NCBI GenBank assembly: GCA_013815685.1 | Contig: JACDFR010000004.1 | Coordinates: 56,001-120,000 of the forward strand | Source of the DNA: Ramlibacter sp. | GTDB taxonomy: Bacteria > Pseudomonadota > Gammaproteobacteria > Burkholderiales > Burkholderiaceae_C | DNA: 64,000 bases | Direction: 5' to 3' | Shown here: positions 1 to 11,036 of the stretch, piece after piece | Numbering within the stretch: the first letter of the stretch is position 1 | Layout of the letters: every line of letters starts with the position of its first letter | Notes under the pieces: model-generated | Told to the model about the DNA's origin: nothing | The model's input: the letters and a program-made list of their open reading frames with translations, nothing else | Databases searched by the model: none | Program-made: the position numbers and the translations under genes

Positions 1-2098
<2,098 letters not shown>

Positions 2099-2236
2099 TA
2101 ACTTTGATCATGTATTCGGAGGCTTCCTCCGGAAGCGATCAAGGTGTTATGCCAAGTTGACGCATTCAAAATACAAGCTGATTCCAAACTCTATGAATTC
2201 GTTGTGTTGACCTTTAGTCAGCGCGACAAAAAGTTA

Positions 2237-2351
2237 TGCCTGATGACCATAGCGAGGTGGTACCACTCCTTCCCATCCCGAACAGGACAGTGAAACGCCT
2301 CTGCGCCGATGATAGTGCGGGTTCCCGTGTGAAAGTAGGACATCGTCAGGC
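2237..2351 (+). rRNA. 5S ribosomal RNA
   Basis: About 115 nt starting 'tgcctgatgaccatagcg', with the typical 5S core 'cactccttcccatcccgaac' and the loop E/helix IV region 'gaaagtaggacatcg'. The two ends pair (tgcctgatga with tcgtcaggc). It lies about 140 bp after the 23S end, the usual order in an rrn operon, and no tRNA was seen in the spacer. End positions are estimates to within a few bases. Confidence 0.95.
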
Positions 2352-2362
2352 TCTTACAGCCC

Positions 2363-2399
2363 AAAAGGCCCAGCAGAAATGCTGGGCCTTTTGTTTTTG
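2363..2399 (+). terminator. Rho-independent terminator of the rRNA operon
   Basis: A perfect 12-bp inverted repeat (aaaaggcccagc / gctgggcctttt) with a 6-nt loop 'agaaat' is followed by a T-rich tail (gtttttg). It begins 12 bp after the 5S gene and ends the rrn operon just before the convergent gene whose stop codon is at 2408. Confidence 0.93.
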
Positions 2400-2407
2400 C
2401 GACGGCG

Positions 2408-3331
2408 TTAACGATTCTGTAGGTAAGCACCCTCCCGCCGGGCAGCGCCCGAACGAACCAAGTCGGCCGCCAGTTGTGTGATCCACGTTGACTTTTCCAC
2501 GTCGCAGAAGAAACGCGCGTGCACAAGGTTGAAGTAAGGCGTTGCCTCCGCCCAGTGCGTCAACGCCGTCAGATGTGAGCGCTGTAATTCAAGCAATTTA
2601 AACTTCAACAGGACCTTGGCTGCGTGAGAGGCATGCTTCAACGGATCATGCCTAAAAATCTCCAGTCGCCGGCGCGCTGCTGCCAGCGATTGCGAGACGT
2701 GAGTAAAGACCTTGCCGTGACCCGGAATCACGACAGCGGGATCAAGCGATTCAATCAGGTCCAGGGTGCCCGCAACCTCATAGAACGCCCGCTCGCCTTC
2801 CAGTTCCTGGAAAATGACCCCAAAACCGTTTTCCCAGAGTGAATCTCCGGAGATGAGCGCACGGGATCGCGGCTCGAACAGGATGACAGAGTGAGGGTCG
2901 TGCCCCGGTGAGCCATGGATTTGCCAGGAGCTGTTGCCGAGCGCTATTTCTTTGCCCGGTTCGATCACGCTGGAGATGTTGAAGCGTGGGCATTGCTGGC
3001 CTGTCGGCGCGTAGGTAAGTGCGACCGGATCCCAGTTGCGCACCTGCTGCTCCAGCCCTGGCGGGATCCGTGTCTCCATCAGGGGATAGTACAACTGCAG
3101 CTCGGCATTGCCGCCGCAATGGTCGCTGTGCAGGTGTGTGTTGATCAACTGATCGAGTGGGCGCCCTTTGAGCGCTCGACTCACCAACTCAAGGCTCTGC
3201 TCGGCATGTGTGCAGTAGCCGCTGTCGATCAGGGTGGTTTCGCCATCCCCATGAAATAAGACGTTGTTGGCTGACAGCCAGCCTCGTTCGAATACCGTGA
3301 TGCCTTCTGGAAGCGCTGCAGTCATGACCAT
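2408..3331 (-). CDS. Metallo-beta-lactamase fold hydrolase
   Basis: Predicted 307-residue cytoplasmic hydrolase of the metallo-beta-lactamase superfamily. The zinc-binding signature THLHSDH lies near residues 65-71, with later ligand motifs GHDPHS, SGDSLW and PGHGK in the expected order. The C-terminal about 80 residues are helical with no motif I recognise. Substrate is unknown; relatives include glyoxalase II-like and thioesterase-like enzymes. The frame can be opened from a TTG at 3367, but the ATG at 3331 (or the one at 3325) gives a more normal N-terminus; none has a strong ribosome site. It is convergent with the rRNA operon and divergent from the lipase-like gene. Confidence 0.8.
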   Translation of the reverse strand: MVMTAALPEGITVFERGWLSANNVLFHGDGETTLIDSGYCTHAEQSLELVSRALKGRPLDQLINTHLHSDHCGGNAELQLYYPLMETRIPPGLEQQVRNWDPVALTYAPTGQQCPRFNISSVIEPGKEIALGNSSWQIHGSPGHDPHSVILFEPRSRALISGDSLWENGFGVIFQELEGERAFYEVAGTLDLIESLDPAVVIPGHGKVFTHVSQSLAAARRRLEIFRHDPLKHASHAAKVLLKFKLLELQRSHLTALTHWAEATPYFNLVHARFFCDVEKSTWITQLAADLVRSGAARREGAYLQNR

Positions 3332-3565
3332 GGGCAAACGATAACCTTTTCTTGCGCATTCCTTCAAATCCTGTGTCTATCCAGGCGAGCGGCTCTACAG
3401 CTTGCACATAGTGACGTTTCGACAGTCCTTCCATGGAAGAAGAGGCTTACTGTCGCTGGCGCGATGTCGGCGGCTGCCGGCGCTGCGAGGGGCACGCTGG
3501 CAATGCCGAAGCCTCGCCCAGTCCTTGGCAAAACGGTTGAGCGGACGGGATGTGATACTCACCTT

Positions 3566-4486
3566 ATGCCAACGTATTCCGTCCTGGCTCGCCTGCAGCA
3601 GGCCATCACTCTGGGCGTATTGAGCGGGGGCATAGTCTGGCTGCTATGGCGCTGGCCCGACGGTCCGCTGGTGGCAATCGCGGGTTTCCTGGCGATCGTT
3701 TTGGGCTACTCCTTCTTCCTCGCAGCGGAGTTCGTGGCGCTGCGCTTTGTCAGCCGTGGTGATCCAGCACCACGCGCGACTTGGCGGGAACTTGCAAGGG
3801 CATGGATCGGCGAGACCATGGCAGCGCCTGTCGTTTTTTGCTGGCGCCAGCCTTTTCGGTGGAGCGCCGTGCCGGATCAACTGCCTATGGCCTCCGCACC
3901 TGACGCACGGCGCGGGGCCGTCTTCATCCATGGTTTCATGTGCAACCGGGGCTTCTGGAATCCATGGCTCGAACGTCTGAACGCGTCGGGACATCCGTTC
4001 GCCGCGGTCAATCTCGAACCCCTATTCGGCTCGATCGACAACTATGTGACGACCATTGAGGACGCCGTCCAGCGGTTGACGCAGGCCACCGGCCTGCCGC
4101 CGGTGCTGATCTGCCACAGCATGGGCGGTGTGGCGGCCCGCGCTTGGCTGCGTTCGAGATCAGCCGATGACCGTGTTCATCATGTCGTCACCATCGGCTC
4201 TCCGCACAACGGTACCTGGTTGGGATGCTTCAGTCATCTTGAGAATGGCCGCCAGATGCGCCTGCACAGCCAGTGGCTGCAACAGCTGGATCGGCCCAGC
4301 GACGTGTTTCTGCACACCAAATTCACGTGCTGGTATTCCAATTGCGACAACGTCGTGTTTCCTGCGTCCACGGCGACCTTGCCCGGCGCGCGCAATCGGC
4401 TGATCCGCGGCGCTGCGCATGTTGAACTTGGGTTCCACCCCCTGGTGATGGACGAGACCCTCCAGCTGGTAACGGAGGCCGGGTAA
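3566..4486 (+). CDS. Membrane-anchored alpha/beta hydrolase (lipase/esterase-like)
   Basis: A 306-residue protein with two hydrophobic segments in the first about 60 residues, followed by an alpha/beta-hydrolase domain. Visible features are the oxyanion-loop motif VFIHGF, the nucleophile elbow CHSMGG (Ser), and plausible acid and base residues in DNVVFP and HVELGFHP. The start at ATG 3566 is chosen because upstream in-frame codons encode an Arg/Ala-rich stretch typical of non-coding high-GC sequence. The fold resembles triacylglycerol lipases and permease-fused esterases of betaproteobacteria. The substrate cannot be told from sequence. Confidence 0.75.
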   Translation: MPTYSVLARLQQAITLGVLSGGIVWLLWRWPDGPLVAIAGFLAIVLGYSFFLAAEFVALRFVSRGDPAPRATWRELARAWIGETMAAPVVFCWRQPFRWSAVPDQLPMASAPDARRGAVFIHGFMCNRGFWNPWLERLNASGHPFAAVNLEPLFGSIDNYVTTIEDAVQRLTQATGLPPVLICHSMGGVAARAWLRSRSADDRVHHVVTIGSPHNGTWLGCFSHLENGRQMRLHSQWLQQLDRPSDVFLHTKFTCWYSNCDNVVFPASTATLPGARNRLIRGAAHVELGFHPLVMDETLQLVTEAG

Positions 4487-4540
4487 TTTCACACAGCGGA
4501 CGGGGCGATATTTCGCAAGTCGCCGGCGGTCAGTGTTCAT

Positions 4541-5221
4541 ATGCTCTTCAGCATACAAGTTGGACCGAAAATGAATGTGCTTGCGGACGGGAGGGCTGCC
4601 GGTGGCAGCGTACTGAGAGATGGAGGCGGCGACGTCGGTCTGACATCGCTGCTCGACGAGCTCGCTCAAGGCATCGTCGTTTCCACCGTCGAGGGGCGTA
4701 TCCTGCATGCAAACCAGTCGGCGCGGCACGAGCTGGCGCGCGGCCGCGTGCTGGCGGCGCATCGCGGGACGCTGCAGGGCTGCACCCCTGAAATCTGCAA
4801 GGCATTGCATGACGCACTCGCCAAGGCCTGCGGCGGCAAGCGAAGCCTCATCGAGTTGACTGCCGTGCAAGGTCCCGGCTTCTCCCTCGCTGCCCTGCCG
4901 TTGAAAGCGCACAGCCCCGATAGCGCGCCGACGGCGGCGCTGCTGTTCGCCAGAGCATGCGTGTGCGATCCGCTGATGCTGTGTTTGTTCTCCCGCAACT
5001 ATGGGCTGACTACCACGGAAGAGCACGTCCTGGGCATTTTGTGCGAAGGGTTCTCGGCCCCCCAGATCGCGACACAGATGAAAGTGGCCGTCTCGACCGT
5101 ACGCAGTCACGTGCGCAGCCTTTGCGCCAAGACAAATTCCAGCGGTGTGCGCGAACTGGTCAGCCGCCTGGCGGTTCTGCCTCCGCTCGCATCGCCGCTT
5201 TGGAGTGAGCCGCTGCACTGA
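4541..5221 (+). CDS. LuxR-family helix-turn-helix regulator with PAS-like N-terminus
   Basis: A 226-residue predicted transcription factor. Residues about 35-75 (GIVVSTVEGRILHANQSA) look like the start of a PAS fold. The C-terminal 70 residues form a LuxR/GerE DNA-binding domain: LTTTEEHVLGILCEG, then APQIATQMKVAVSTVRSHV. There is no receiver phospho-acceptor and no autoinducer-binding domain, so the signal is unknown. It is followed 60 bp downstream by a Crp-family gene on the same strand; the two may be co-transcribed. A second ATG at 4571 is an alternative start. Confidence 0.78.
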   Translation: MLFSIQVGPKMNVLADGRAAGGSVLRDGGGDVGLTSLLDELAQGIVVSTVEGRILHANQSARHELARGRVLAAHRGTLQGCTPEICKALHDALAKACGGKRSLIELTAVQGPGFSLAALPLKAHSPDSAPTAALLFARACVCDPLMLCLFSRNYGLTTTEEHVLGILCEGFSAPQIATQMKVAVSTVRSHVRSLCAKTNSSGVRELVSRLAVLPPLASPLWSEPLH

Positions 5222-5280
5222 GTCGTGCTGCCAGGAGGTAGGCAGCGCCGTGCTAGAGTGCATCCCGTTGGGGAGCCGCT

Positions 5281-5940
5281 ATGCCTGTGTCGAATGTGTC
5301 TGCAGCCCACGAGAGGCTGATCACCGCGCTGAATCCGTCGCTGCGGGCGCTTGCGCTGCGCGGCAATGTGCGCAGCTACAAAAAAAGCAGTGTTGTCATC
5401 AACGAGGGCGACGCAGGCGAGACTGTATTCGTCCTCCTGCAAGGCAGCGTCAAGGTGTTTTCCACCGACCAGAGCGGTCGCGAGATCACCTATGGGACCA
5501 TCACCGCCGGGGACTACTTCGGTGAAATGTCCCTTGACGGTGGCCCTCGCTCGGCGTCCGTCATGACCATGGAGCCTTGTGTCTGCGCGGTCGTGAGCCG
5601 AAGTGCGGTGCGCGATCACCTGGCCGAGGAGCCGGAGTTTGCCCTTGACCTGGTCGCGCAAGTGATACGCCGGGCGCGGTCGGCCACGGAAGCCGCCCGC
5701 AGCATGGCCTTGCTCGATGTCTATGGCCGGGTCATCGCGACACTGGAGAGCGAAGCGGGGCCGGCACGGCCGGAGGCCCCGGTGCTGTTGACGCAGATCA
5801 CTCACCAGAGTATTGCCAGCCGCGTTGGCGCTTCGCGCGAGATGGTCAGCCGCCTGCTCAAGGATCTCGAAAAAGGCGGCTACATCGAGCTAGGCGTGAA
5901 GCGGATCACGCTCAAGAAGAAACTTCCGGCCCGATGGTAG
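5281..5940 (+). CDS. Crp/Fnr-family transcriptional regulator
   Basis: A 219-residue regulator with an N-terminal cyclic-nucleotide-binding fold and a C-terminal winged helix-turn-helix (ITHQSIASRVGASREMVSR, recognition helix in the last part). The phosphate-binding cassette reads FGEMSLDGGPRSAS, which keeps the Glu, Arg and Ser that contact cAMP in E. coli Crp. No Fnr-type cysteine cluster is present. It may therefore bind cAMP, and an adenylate cyclase gene lies about 3.1 kb away. The last 29 bp overlap the 3' end of the opposite-strand protease gene, so the two genes are convergent. Confidence 0.85.
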   Translation: MPVSNVSAAHERLITALNPSLRALALRGNVRSYKKSSVVINEGDAGETVFVLLQGSVKVFSTDQSGREITYGTITAGDYFGEMSLDGGPRSASVMTMEPCVCAVVSRSAVRDHLAEEPEFALDLVAQVIRRARSATEAARSMALLDVYGRVIATLESEAGPARPEAPVLLTQITHQSIASRVGASREMVSRLLKDLEKGGYIELGVKRITLKKKLPARW

Positions 5941-7927
5941 TGGATTTGAGTGAGGAGTCCAGCTGATTGAAAAGCGATCGCGCGACTTGCGGAGCGCAGC
6001 CGCTTGTGCCGACCAGGCGCACCACGCTTGCGCTCAACGTGCCCGCGGCGCGCAGTCCCAGCAACACGGGATTTTCATCGCCCCACGCAGATCGCGATGG
6101 AACCCGGACGACCCCATCGCGCTGGGGGCGGGACGCGTCGGGGTCCGGCTGTCTGGGGGAATACAGTGACCAGTGAGACCAAGCCTCGCCTACGATGCGC
6201 TCGCCGCCCACCGAGACCGCCCGCTTGCCCGTCCCGATGCTGTTGAAAGTTCCGCTACGGCGGATGAGTGTGGACTCCAGCTGACGGTGGAGCGGCACGG
6301 GCGTGTCGACGAACGTGGATGGATTGCCGCTCGTATCGTAGAGGCCGTCCTGAAAATAGCTTTGGCGTGCGCCCGTGCGCTGACCCAGTGCGACGTCGTC
6401 CCGCTCCACATACGCATCCACTGGAACAGCGGCATCGCCGCAGTTGGTGATCTCGACGTGCCAGACTCCGCAAGGGCTGGTGACCGCGAGCGGGTGAAGG
6501 CTGAACGTCGGCGCCAGCGCCAGCAGTGCGCAGGTGGCGCCGGTACCGGTAGCGACGGTGGTCGGAAAAATCATCGCGGCGATGGCGTTGCCCCTTTCAT
6601 CGGTCAACATGCGAGATTCCCCCACGCGTAGACAGGAGAGCACCGCATGACCTCCGGGCGGCCGAACCGAGACGGTGATTCCTTTCGCATCATCGGGCAA
6701 CCAGAGCTCCAGAAAACTCTGAGTGGAATCGTCGGGCAACACCTTCCAGTCCAGGTGCATGGTTTGGCCTTTGCACAGGGTGGCATTCGCGTGCAGCCGG
6801 CCCTGGTACCCGTTGCCGGCGGGCAGCACGATTTGCAGTTGCCCGGGCTTGAGGCGTATCAGCTCGTCCATTCCCCGCTCCAGCAAGGAGGTACCGTTGT
6901 GCGGTCCGGCGAGAGTGCCCCAGCTGATGTTGACCACAAGCCGTGCCGTGGGGGCGCACCGCGAAAGGATGTACATCAGCGCGTCCATGATGCTGACGTT
7001 CATCGACCCGCCGGAAGTGTCGGCGACATTGGACCAGTCCAGTTGGACCGCCACCAGGTCGCAGCGGCTCGCGGCGTCGTCGGCGGGTACCCAACTCGGG
7101 GGATTATCGAAGTGCGGCGGGAGGTTGCCGATTTGCGATAGCAATGTCCGTGGGCCGCAGGCCAGGTCCATCACGTGCGTGCCATGGTTGATGCGCCGGC
7201 GCAGGTCGGTCAGTTTGAAATGTTCATACACGGCCTGCTCGTCGAGCAGGCCGCCGAACATCTTGCATTCGAGCTGGGCCTCTATTTCCCAGGCGCAAAG
7301 TTCATGGCCATAGCCCAAGGCAGACGGTGGCTCACCGACTCCCTCGGTATCCTGGCGCCAGAAAAAGCGCGTTCGCGCCCGTTGCTGGCGCACGGGCCGA
7401 CCTTGTACTTCGCCAACCCGCTCCTGCAGAAAGGCCTGGTTGGCGAACGCAAGGCCGCCATCGATCAATCCGAACACGTCGCCTTCCAGTTGGTCCCCGT
7501 GGCCAGTGTCTTGTGCTTGGGACTCGGGAGGGACTTGCACGTTGTGGGCGATGGGCAATCCCAACTCGAACCGCTCGACGAGGCCGTGCAATACTCCGCC
7601 GGGTCGCATTGCCGCGAAAAAAGGGCGGCCTATCCATGCGGTGCAGATTCGAAGTCTCGCGAGTTCCGCCTGCGAGGTGTAGACCTTCGCCACACGCAAC
7701 CACTCGTGCGATCCAGCCCGTTGGAAATCTGCAATCGAACAATTCAGCGACAGCTCGACCAGCACGGGCAACCACGCTGGCACGGTCTTGAGGTGATACC
7801 CGGCGAAGCGGCTGGCCTCCGCCCAGACAAGGTAAGGGTCATAGCCGTCGCAAGCGCCAAGGGGCCCCCAGTCGCGTCCCGAGAATTCGCCGGTAGGCAG
7901 CGGACGCCACGCCATCGCCGGGCTCAC
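5912..7927 (-). CDS. Subtilisin-like serine protease (peptidase family S8)
   Basis: A 671-residue protein with the S8 triad in order: Asp in GLIDGG (about residue 156), His in NHGTHV (about 248) and Ser in GTSGCAP (about 642), plus the oxyanion Asn in PAGNG (about 372). The long insert between Asn and Ser is unusual and probably forms an extra beta domain. No signal peptide or membrane helix is evident, so a cytoplasmic or non-classical location is possible. The GTG start at 7927 overlaps the upstream stop by 4 bp (GTGA), implying translational coupling in the cyclase-PAP2-protease operon. An ATG four codons further in is the alternative. Confidence 0.85.
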   Translation of the reverse strand: MSPAMAWRPLPTGEFSGRDWGPLGACDGYDPYLVWAEASRFAGYHLKTVPAWLPVLVELSLNCSIADFQRAGSHEWLRVAKVYTSQAELARLRICTAWIGRPFFAAMRPGGVLHGLVERFELGLPIAHNVQVPPESQAQDTGHGDQLEGDVFGLIDGGLAFANQAFLQERVGEVQGRPVRQQRARTRFFWRQDTEGVGEPPSALGYGHELCAWEIEAQLECKMFGGLLDEQAVYEHFKLTDLRRRINHGTHVMDLACGPRTLLSQIGNLPPHFDNPPSWVPADDAASRCDLVAVQLDWSNVADTSGGSMNVSIMDALMYILSRCAPTARLVVNISWGTLAGPHNGTSLLERGMDELIRLKPGQLQIVLPAGNGYQGRLHANATLCKGQTMHLDWKVLPDDSTQSFLELWLPDDAKGITVSVRPPGGHAVLSCLRVGESRMLTDERGNAIAAMIFPTTVATGTGATCALLALAPTFSLHPLAVTSPCGVWHVEITNCGDAAVPVDAYVERDDVALGQRTGARQSYFQDGLYDTSGNPSTFVDTPVPLHRQLESTLIRRSGTFNSIGTGKRAVSVGGERIVGEAWSHWSLYSPRQPDPDASRPQRDGVVRVPSRSAWGDENPVLLGLRAAGTLSASVVRLVGTSGCAPQVARSLFNQLDSSLKSTTIGPEVSS

Positions 7928-9051
7928 GTTGAGAGCTTCCACTCCGCCGCCGCTTTCTCCCACATATAGCTCAGGATCGACGAGGCGGCGATAGGGATGG
8001 TCCGGCCGATCTGGTAGTACCCGCTGCTGCCGTCCGATATCGACACGCGCGGGTCGAAATCTATTGCGGCACCGTCCTTGCGGAACTTGCTGCCATCGAA
8101 GCCGCGCTCGTGCACGTCGATGCCCTTGCATCGGGCGACAAAAAAGTGGCCGAGAGCCGTGCCCAAAAGCCGGCCGGCAGCACTGTCAACCGGAAAGTGA
8201 AGACCGGCCACCGTGCGGTTGACGGCGATGCGCGCGGCCAGCCGCTCCAGCTGTTCCATGTAGACGTGGCCGTCGGGCAGGAGCGCCTGCAGGATCGTGA
8301 TCAGCAGATAGGCTTCCGAGGCATGGCCGCTCGGCCAGGAGCCATGGCCCGGCGTCGGGATCATGGGTTGTATCTGGGGCGACAGATCGATAGGCCGCTG
8401 GCAGGCAAACGCGTGCTTGAACCGCATTTTGACGTGCAGTCCCAACGCGATCGCCATGTCGATCAGCTCGAGGGTGTACTTGTGACGGTGACTCGTCAGC
8501 GCGACGACGCTGGCCAAGAAATCGAGTCCGCCACCGATCTGGGCCAGGATTTCGCCCCCGCGGTCGTCGCGCAGGTCGGCATACAGCGATACGAATTCGA
8601 GCTGTTCCTTGAATATCGCTTCGGTAGGGCGGCGAAGAGCGACCAAGGGCTGGCGCACAGGCTGGTCGGCAGACAAATCGGCGAAGGCCAGGGCGAGCTC
8701 GTCATGGGCGGGGTCGTCGACGAACGCAAGCCCGCTGAGCGCCTCCAGATTGCAGACCAGCAGGCGCGGAGCGGGCGCCCACCGCGAGAGCCTGCTGGCC
8801 TTGTCTATCGGCGCCGGCAGATCAATGGGAAGAGTGTCGCCTTTAAACGGGCCCGCCAGGGCGGCCCTGCTGAGGATCAGAGCAGCTGGATTGAACCAGG
8901 GGGTCGTCATCCCCGCAAGCGCACTGCTCATGCCCCCGCTCATGCCACCACTCATGCCACCACTCATTCCTCCGCTCATTCCTCCGCTCATTCCTCCGCT
9001 CATTCCTCCGCTCATTCCTCCGCTCATTCCTCCGCTCATTCCTCCGCTCAT
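7924..9051 (-). CDS. PAP2/vanadium-haloperoxidase-like protein with N-terminal MSGG repeats
   Basis: A 375-residue protein. Residues 1-40 are ten tandem Met-Ser-Gly-Gly units; the body has the acid-phosphatase/haloperoxidase active-site pattern: K(x6)RP in KMRFKHAFACQRP, then PSGH, then R(x5)H in RTVAGLH. This fits the PAP2 superfamily (phosphatases and vanadate-dependent haloperoxidases); the soluble look and length favour the haloperoxidase-like branch, but the reaction is not settled. An AGGAG site lies 6-7 bp before the ATG at 9051, so the repeat tail is very likely translated, although each repeat carries its own ATG. Middle gene of a cyclase-PAP2-protease operon. Confidence 0.82.
   Translation of the reverse strand: MSGGMSGGMSGGMSGGMSGGMSGGMSGGMSGGMSGGMSGGMSSALAGMTTPWFNPAALILSRAALAGPFKGDTLPIDLPAPIDKASRLSRWAPAPRLLVCNLEALSGLAFVDDPAHDELALAFADLSADQPVRQPLVALRRPTEAIFKEQLEFVSLYADLRDDRGGEILAQIGGGLDFLASVVALTSHRHKYTLELIDMAIALGLHVKMRFKHAFACQRPIDLSPQIQPMIPTPGHGSWPSGHASEAYLLITILQALLPDGHVYMEQLERLAARIAVNRTVAGLHFPVDSAAGRLLGTALGHFFVARCKGIDVHERGFDGSKFRKDGAAIDFDPRVSISDGSSGYYQIGRTIPIAASSILSYMWEKAAAEWKLST
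8932..9051 (-). repeat. Tandem 12-bp repeat (ten copies) encoding Met-Ser-Gly-Gly
   Basis: Ten consecutive 12-bp units, read on the plus strand as variants of 'cattcctccgct'. The seven units nearest the start codon are identical or nearly so; the distal three carry third-position changes (catgccaccact, catgcccccgct), which suggests expansion from the 5' end of the gene. Because the unit is a multiple of three, copy-number change alters tail length without breaking the frame. Confidence 0.95.
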
Positions 9052-9068
9052 TGCAATCTCCTGGTTGA

Positions 9069-10847
9069 TCAGTTCTCGGGTACGCCCAGCCGGCGCAATG
9101 CGCCCGCTACCTTGGGCCGGGTTCGACTTTGGGCGCCACCGAGGCCCAAATAGCCTGCAATAGTGAAATTCGGACTTTGCTCCAGAAGATCCTTCAGCAC
9201 AGCTCGAGCCTCATCCAGGTGGCCGTTCTCCACGAGGGAATAAATCAGGGGGCGCATCGTCGGCTGGTGGTACCTGTTCGCCTTGAGTGACCTGCGGGCT
9301 ACCTCAATCGCGCGCTCATGCTGTCCGTGGGTCGAAAGGGCCGTGGCCAGAATCGTGTCGTAGTAATACTTCATCGGGTCGATCGGCGACAGCCGAGCCG
9401 CTGTCTCGGCCTCTTCAACAGAAGTCTCGGTCGAGCCCCACATCGAGGACCACACGCTCTTATAGAGCCAGCCCAAGGGGTCGTTCGGGCTCAGCGCAAT
9501 AGCTCGGTCGATCCGCTGCGCTGCGCCATCTGTGTCCCCCGAAAGCTGGCACAGGGCGTGTCCCTGGACTGCCAAGGCCAAGGCACTCTCCGGCTCGGAA
9601 TCGAGCGCCCTTTGCGTCTCCTCGATCGCGCGCCGCGCGTCCTTATCCGGGACGTCGCTCATGCCTCGTACGGCTCGCAGGATGTACCACTTGGCCAGCC
9701 AGGCGCGAGCCTGCGCCGAACGCGGGTGCCGTTCAACCAGCGCATTGAGCACCTCATGCGCGCGCCCGAAATCCCGGCTGCCGGCCCGATGCGTCAATGC
9801 GATTCCTCCCAGCAGCAACGAGCAACTCTGGAGGGTGGGCAACGGCCGGACCAGCGCGCGTTGCACTTCTGTCTGCATGATGGCCGTATGGACCGCCGAG
9901 GCTATGCGATGACACAGTTCGCTATCCGTTTGCAGCAGATCTCCTTCTTCGCTGTGAATGCGCTCACACCACTTGACTTCGCTGTTGGTGGAGTCCGCCA
10001 GCTCCGCGGTGACGAGCAACTTGCTGCCGCTGGCAACGTAACTTCCGCTGAGCACGTAGTTGGCCCCCAGAACCTGCGAAATTTCGGCTACCCCGGTCGG
10101 CCGACCCCGGAACGCTGAGCTGGATAAGCGGGAAATGACCCGCAACTGAGGCGTGCGCCCCAACTGGGCGATGAGTCCTTCGGCGATCAGCTCGCCGATG
10201 GCAAATTGCTCGACCTGATTGCTGCGGGCGACAAACGGAATGACCGCGATCGTGGGCTGCAGCTCGACATACTGGCTCGCCGGCGCCACCACCGCGGCGG
10301 TACCGGGCTCGCCGACGCGGTAAGCCCTGACCGGCTCCGCAACGTGCTTGAGATGGCAATCGCCCAGGTCCTGGATTTCGGCGTCCAGCGCGTCTGTCAG
10401 CGCGTCGCGCAGGGCGGCGGACACCACCACCTCCCCCGGGCCGGCCAGCGTCCCGATACGCGCAGCAAGGTTGACGTCGATCCCGTATATATCGTGTTCG
10501 TCAGCTACGAACTCGGCGACATGCGCTCCGATCCGTAAATGCATGTGCCGCTCGGGTGGCATACCTATATTCCGCTGCCGACTCAGCTGCTGCAGCGCAA
10601 AAGCGGTACGTATGGCTGCTTGCGCGTCGGCAAATTCGAGCATTAGGCCGTCACCGAGACTTTTATGCGTCCTCCCCCCGTGCTGGGCAATACGTTGACG
10701 TGCTGCTTCGCCGAATCGATGCCACCTTTGAATGAAGTCGCTCGCGTTTTGCTCCATGAGCCGCACCGACTCCACAACGTCCAACACCACGATCACTTTG
10801 GTGAAGCGCGGGAAATAGTACGTCGATGGGGGCAAGCTCTGAATCAT
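9069..10847 (-). CDS. Class III adenylate cyclase with TolB-like and TPR regions
   Basis: A 592-residue protein. Residues about 15-175 form a class III nucleotide cyclase domain with both metal-binding Asp residues (D23 in VVLDVVES, D66 in SLGDGL), the adenine-selecting Lys62 and Asp119 (HDIYG), and transition-state Asn126 and Arg130 (VNLAAR). All key positions are kept, so active cAMP synthesis is predicted. A TolB/FlgO-like segment follows (IAVIPF...GELIAEGLI), and the rest is TPR-like helices that probably bind partners. First gene of the operon with the PAP2-like and S8 genes, 17 bp before the next start. Soluble; no membrane helix. Confidence 0.87.
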   Translation of the reverse strand: MIQSLPPSTYYFPRFTKVIVVLDVVESVRLMEQNASDFIQRWHRFGEAARQRIAQHGGRTHKSLGDGLMLEFADAQAAIRTAFALQQLSRQRNIGMPPERHMHLRIGAHVAEFVADEHDIYGIDVNLAARIGTLAGPGEVVVSAALRDALTDALDAEIQDLGDCHLKHVAEPVRAYRVGEPGTAAVVAPASQYVELQPTIAVIPFVARSNQVEQFAIGELIAEGLIAQLGRTPQLRVISRLSSSAFRGRPTGVAEISQVLGANYVLSGSYVASGSKLLVTAELADSTNSEVKWCERIHSEEGDLLQTDSELCHRIASAVHTAIMQTEVQRALVRPLPTLQSCSLLLGGIALTHRAGSRDFGRAHEVLNALVERHPRSAQARAWLAKWYILRAVRGMSDVPDKDARRAIEETQRALDSEPESALALAVQGHALCQLSGDTDGAAQRIDRAIALSPNDPLGWLYKSVWSSMWGSTETSVEEAETAARLSPIDPMKYYYDTILATALSTHGQHERAIEVARRSLKANRYHQPTMRPLIYSLVENGHLDEARAVLKDLLEQSPNFTIAGYLGLGGAQSRTRPKVAGALRRLGVPEN

Positions 10848-11036
10848 GCGAAGGTTGTAACTTTATGAAAATTACAACAATAATTTGTAGCACGAAATGC
10901 CGGTCTTCGCTACAAATCGAGGAACGGAACTGTTGTTTAGTTGCGAAGCAGCGGCTTGCTAGAGTGATGTAAGGATATTTTCTTCCGCGCCATTCGACGA
11001 GGAAAACCCCGCAACACTTGTTGCCGAAAGTTAGGC

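Noticed and set aside
8932..9051. Possible CRISPR array
   Set aside because: The repeats are direct 12-bp units with no spacers and lie inside a coding frame; no cas genes nearby.
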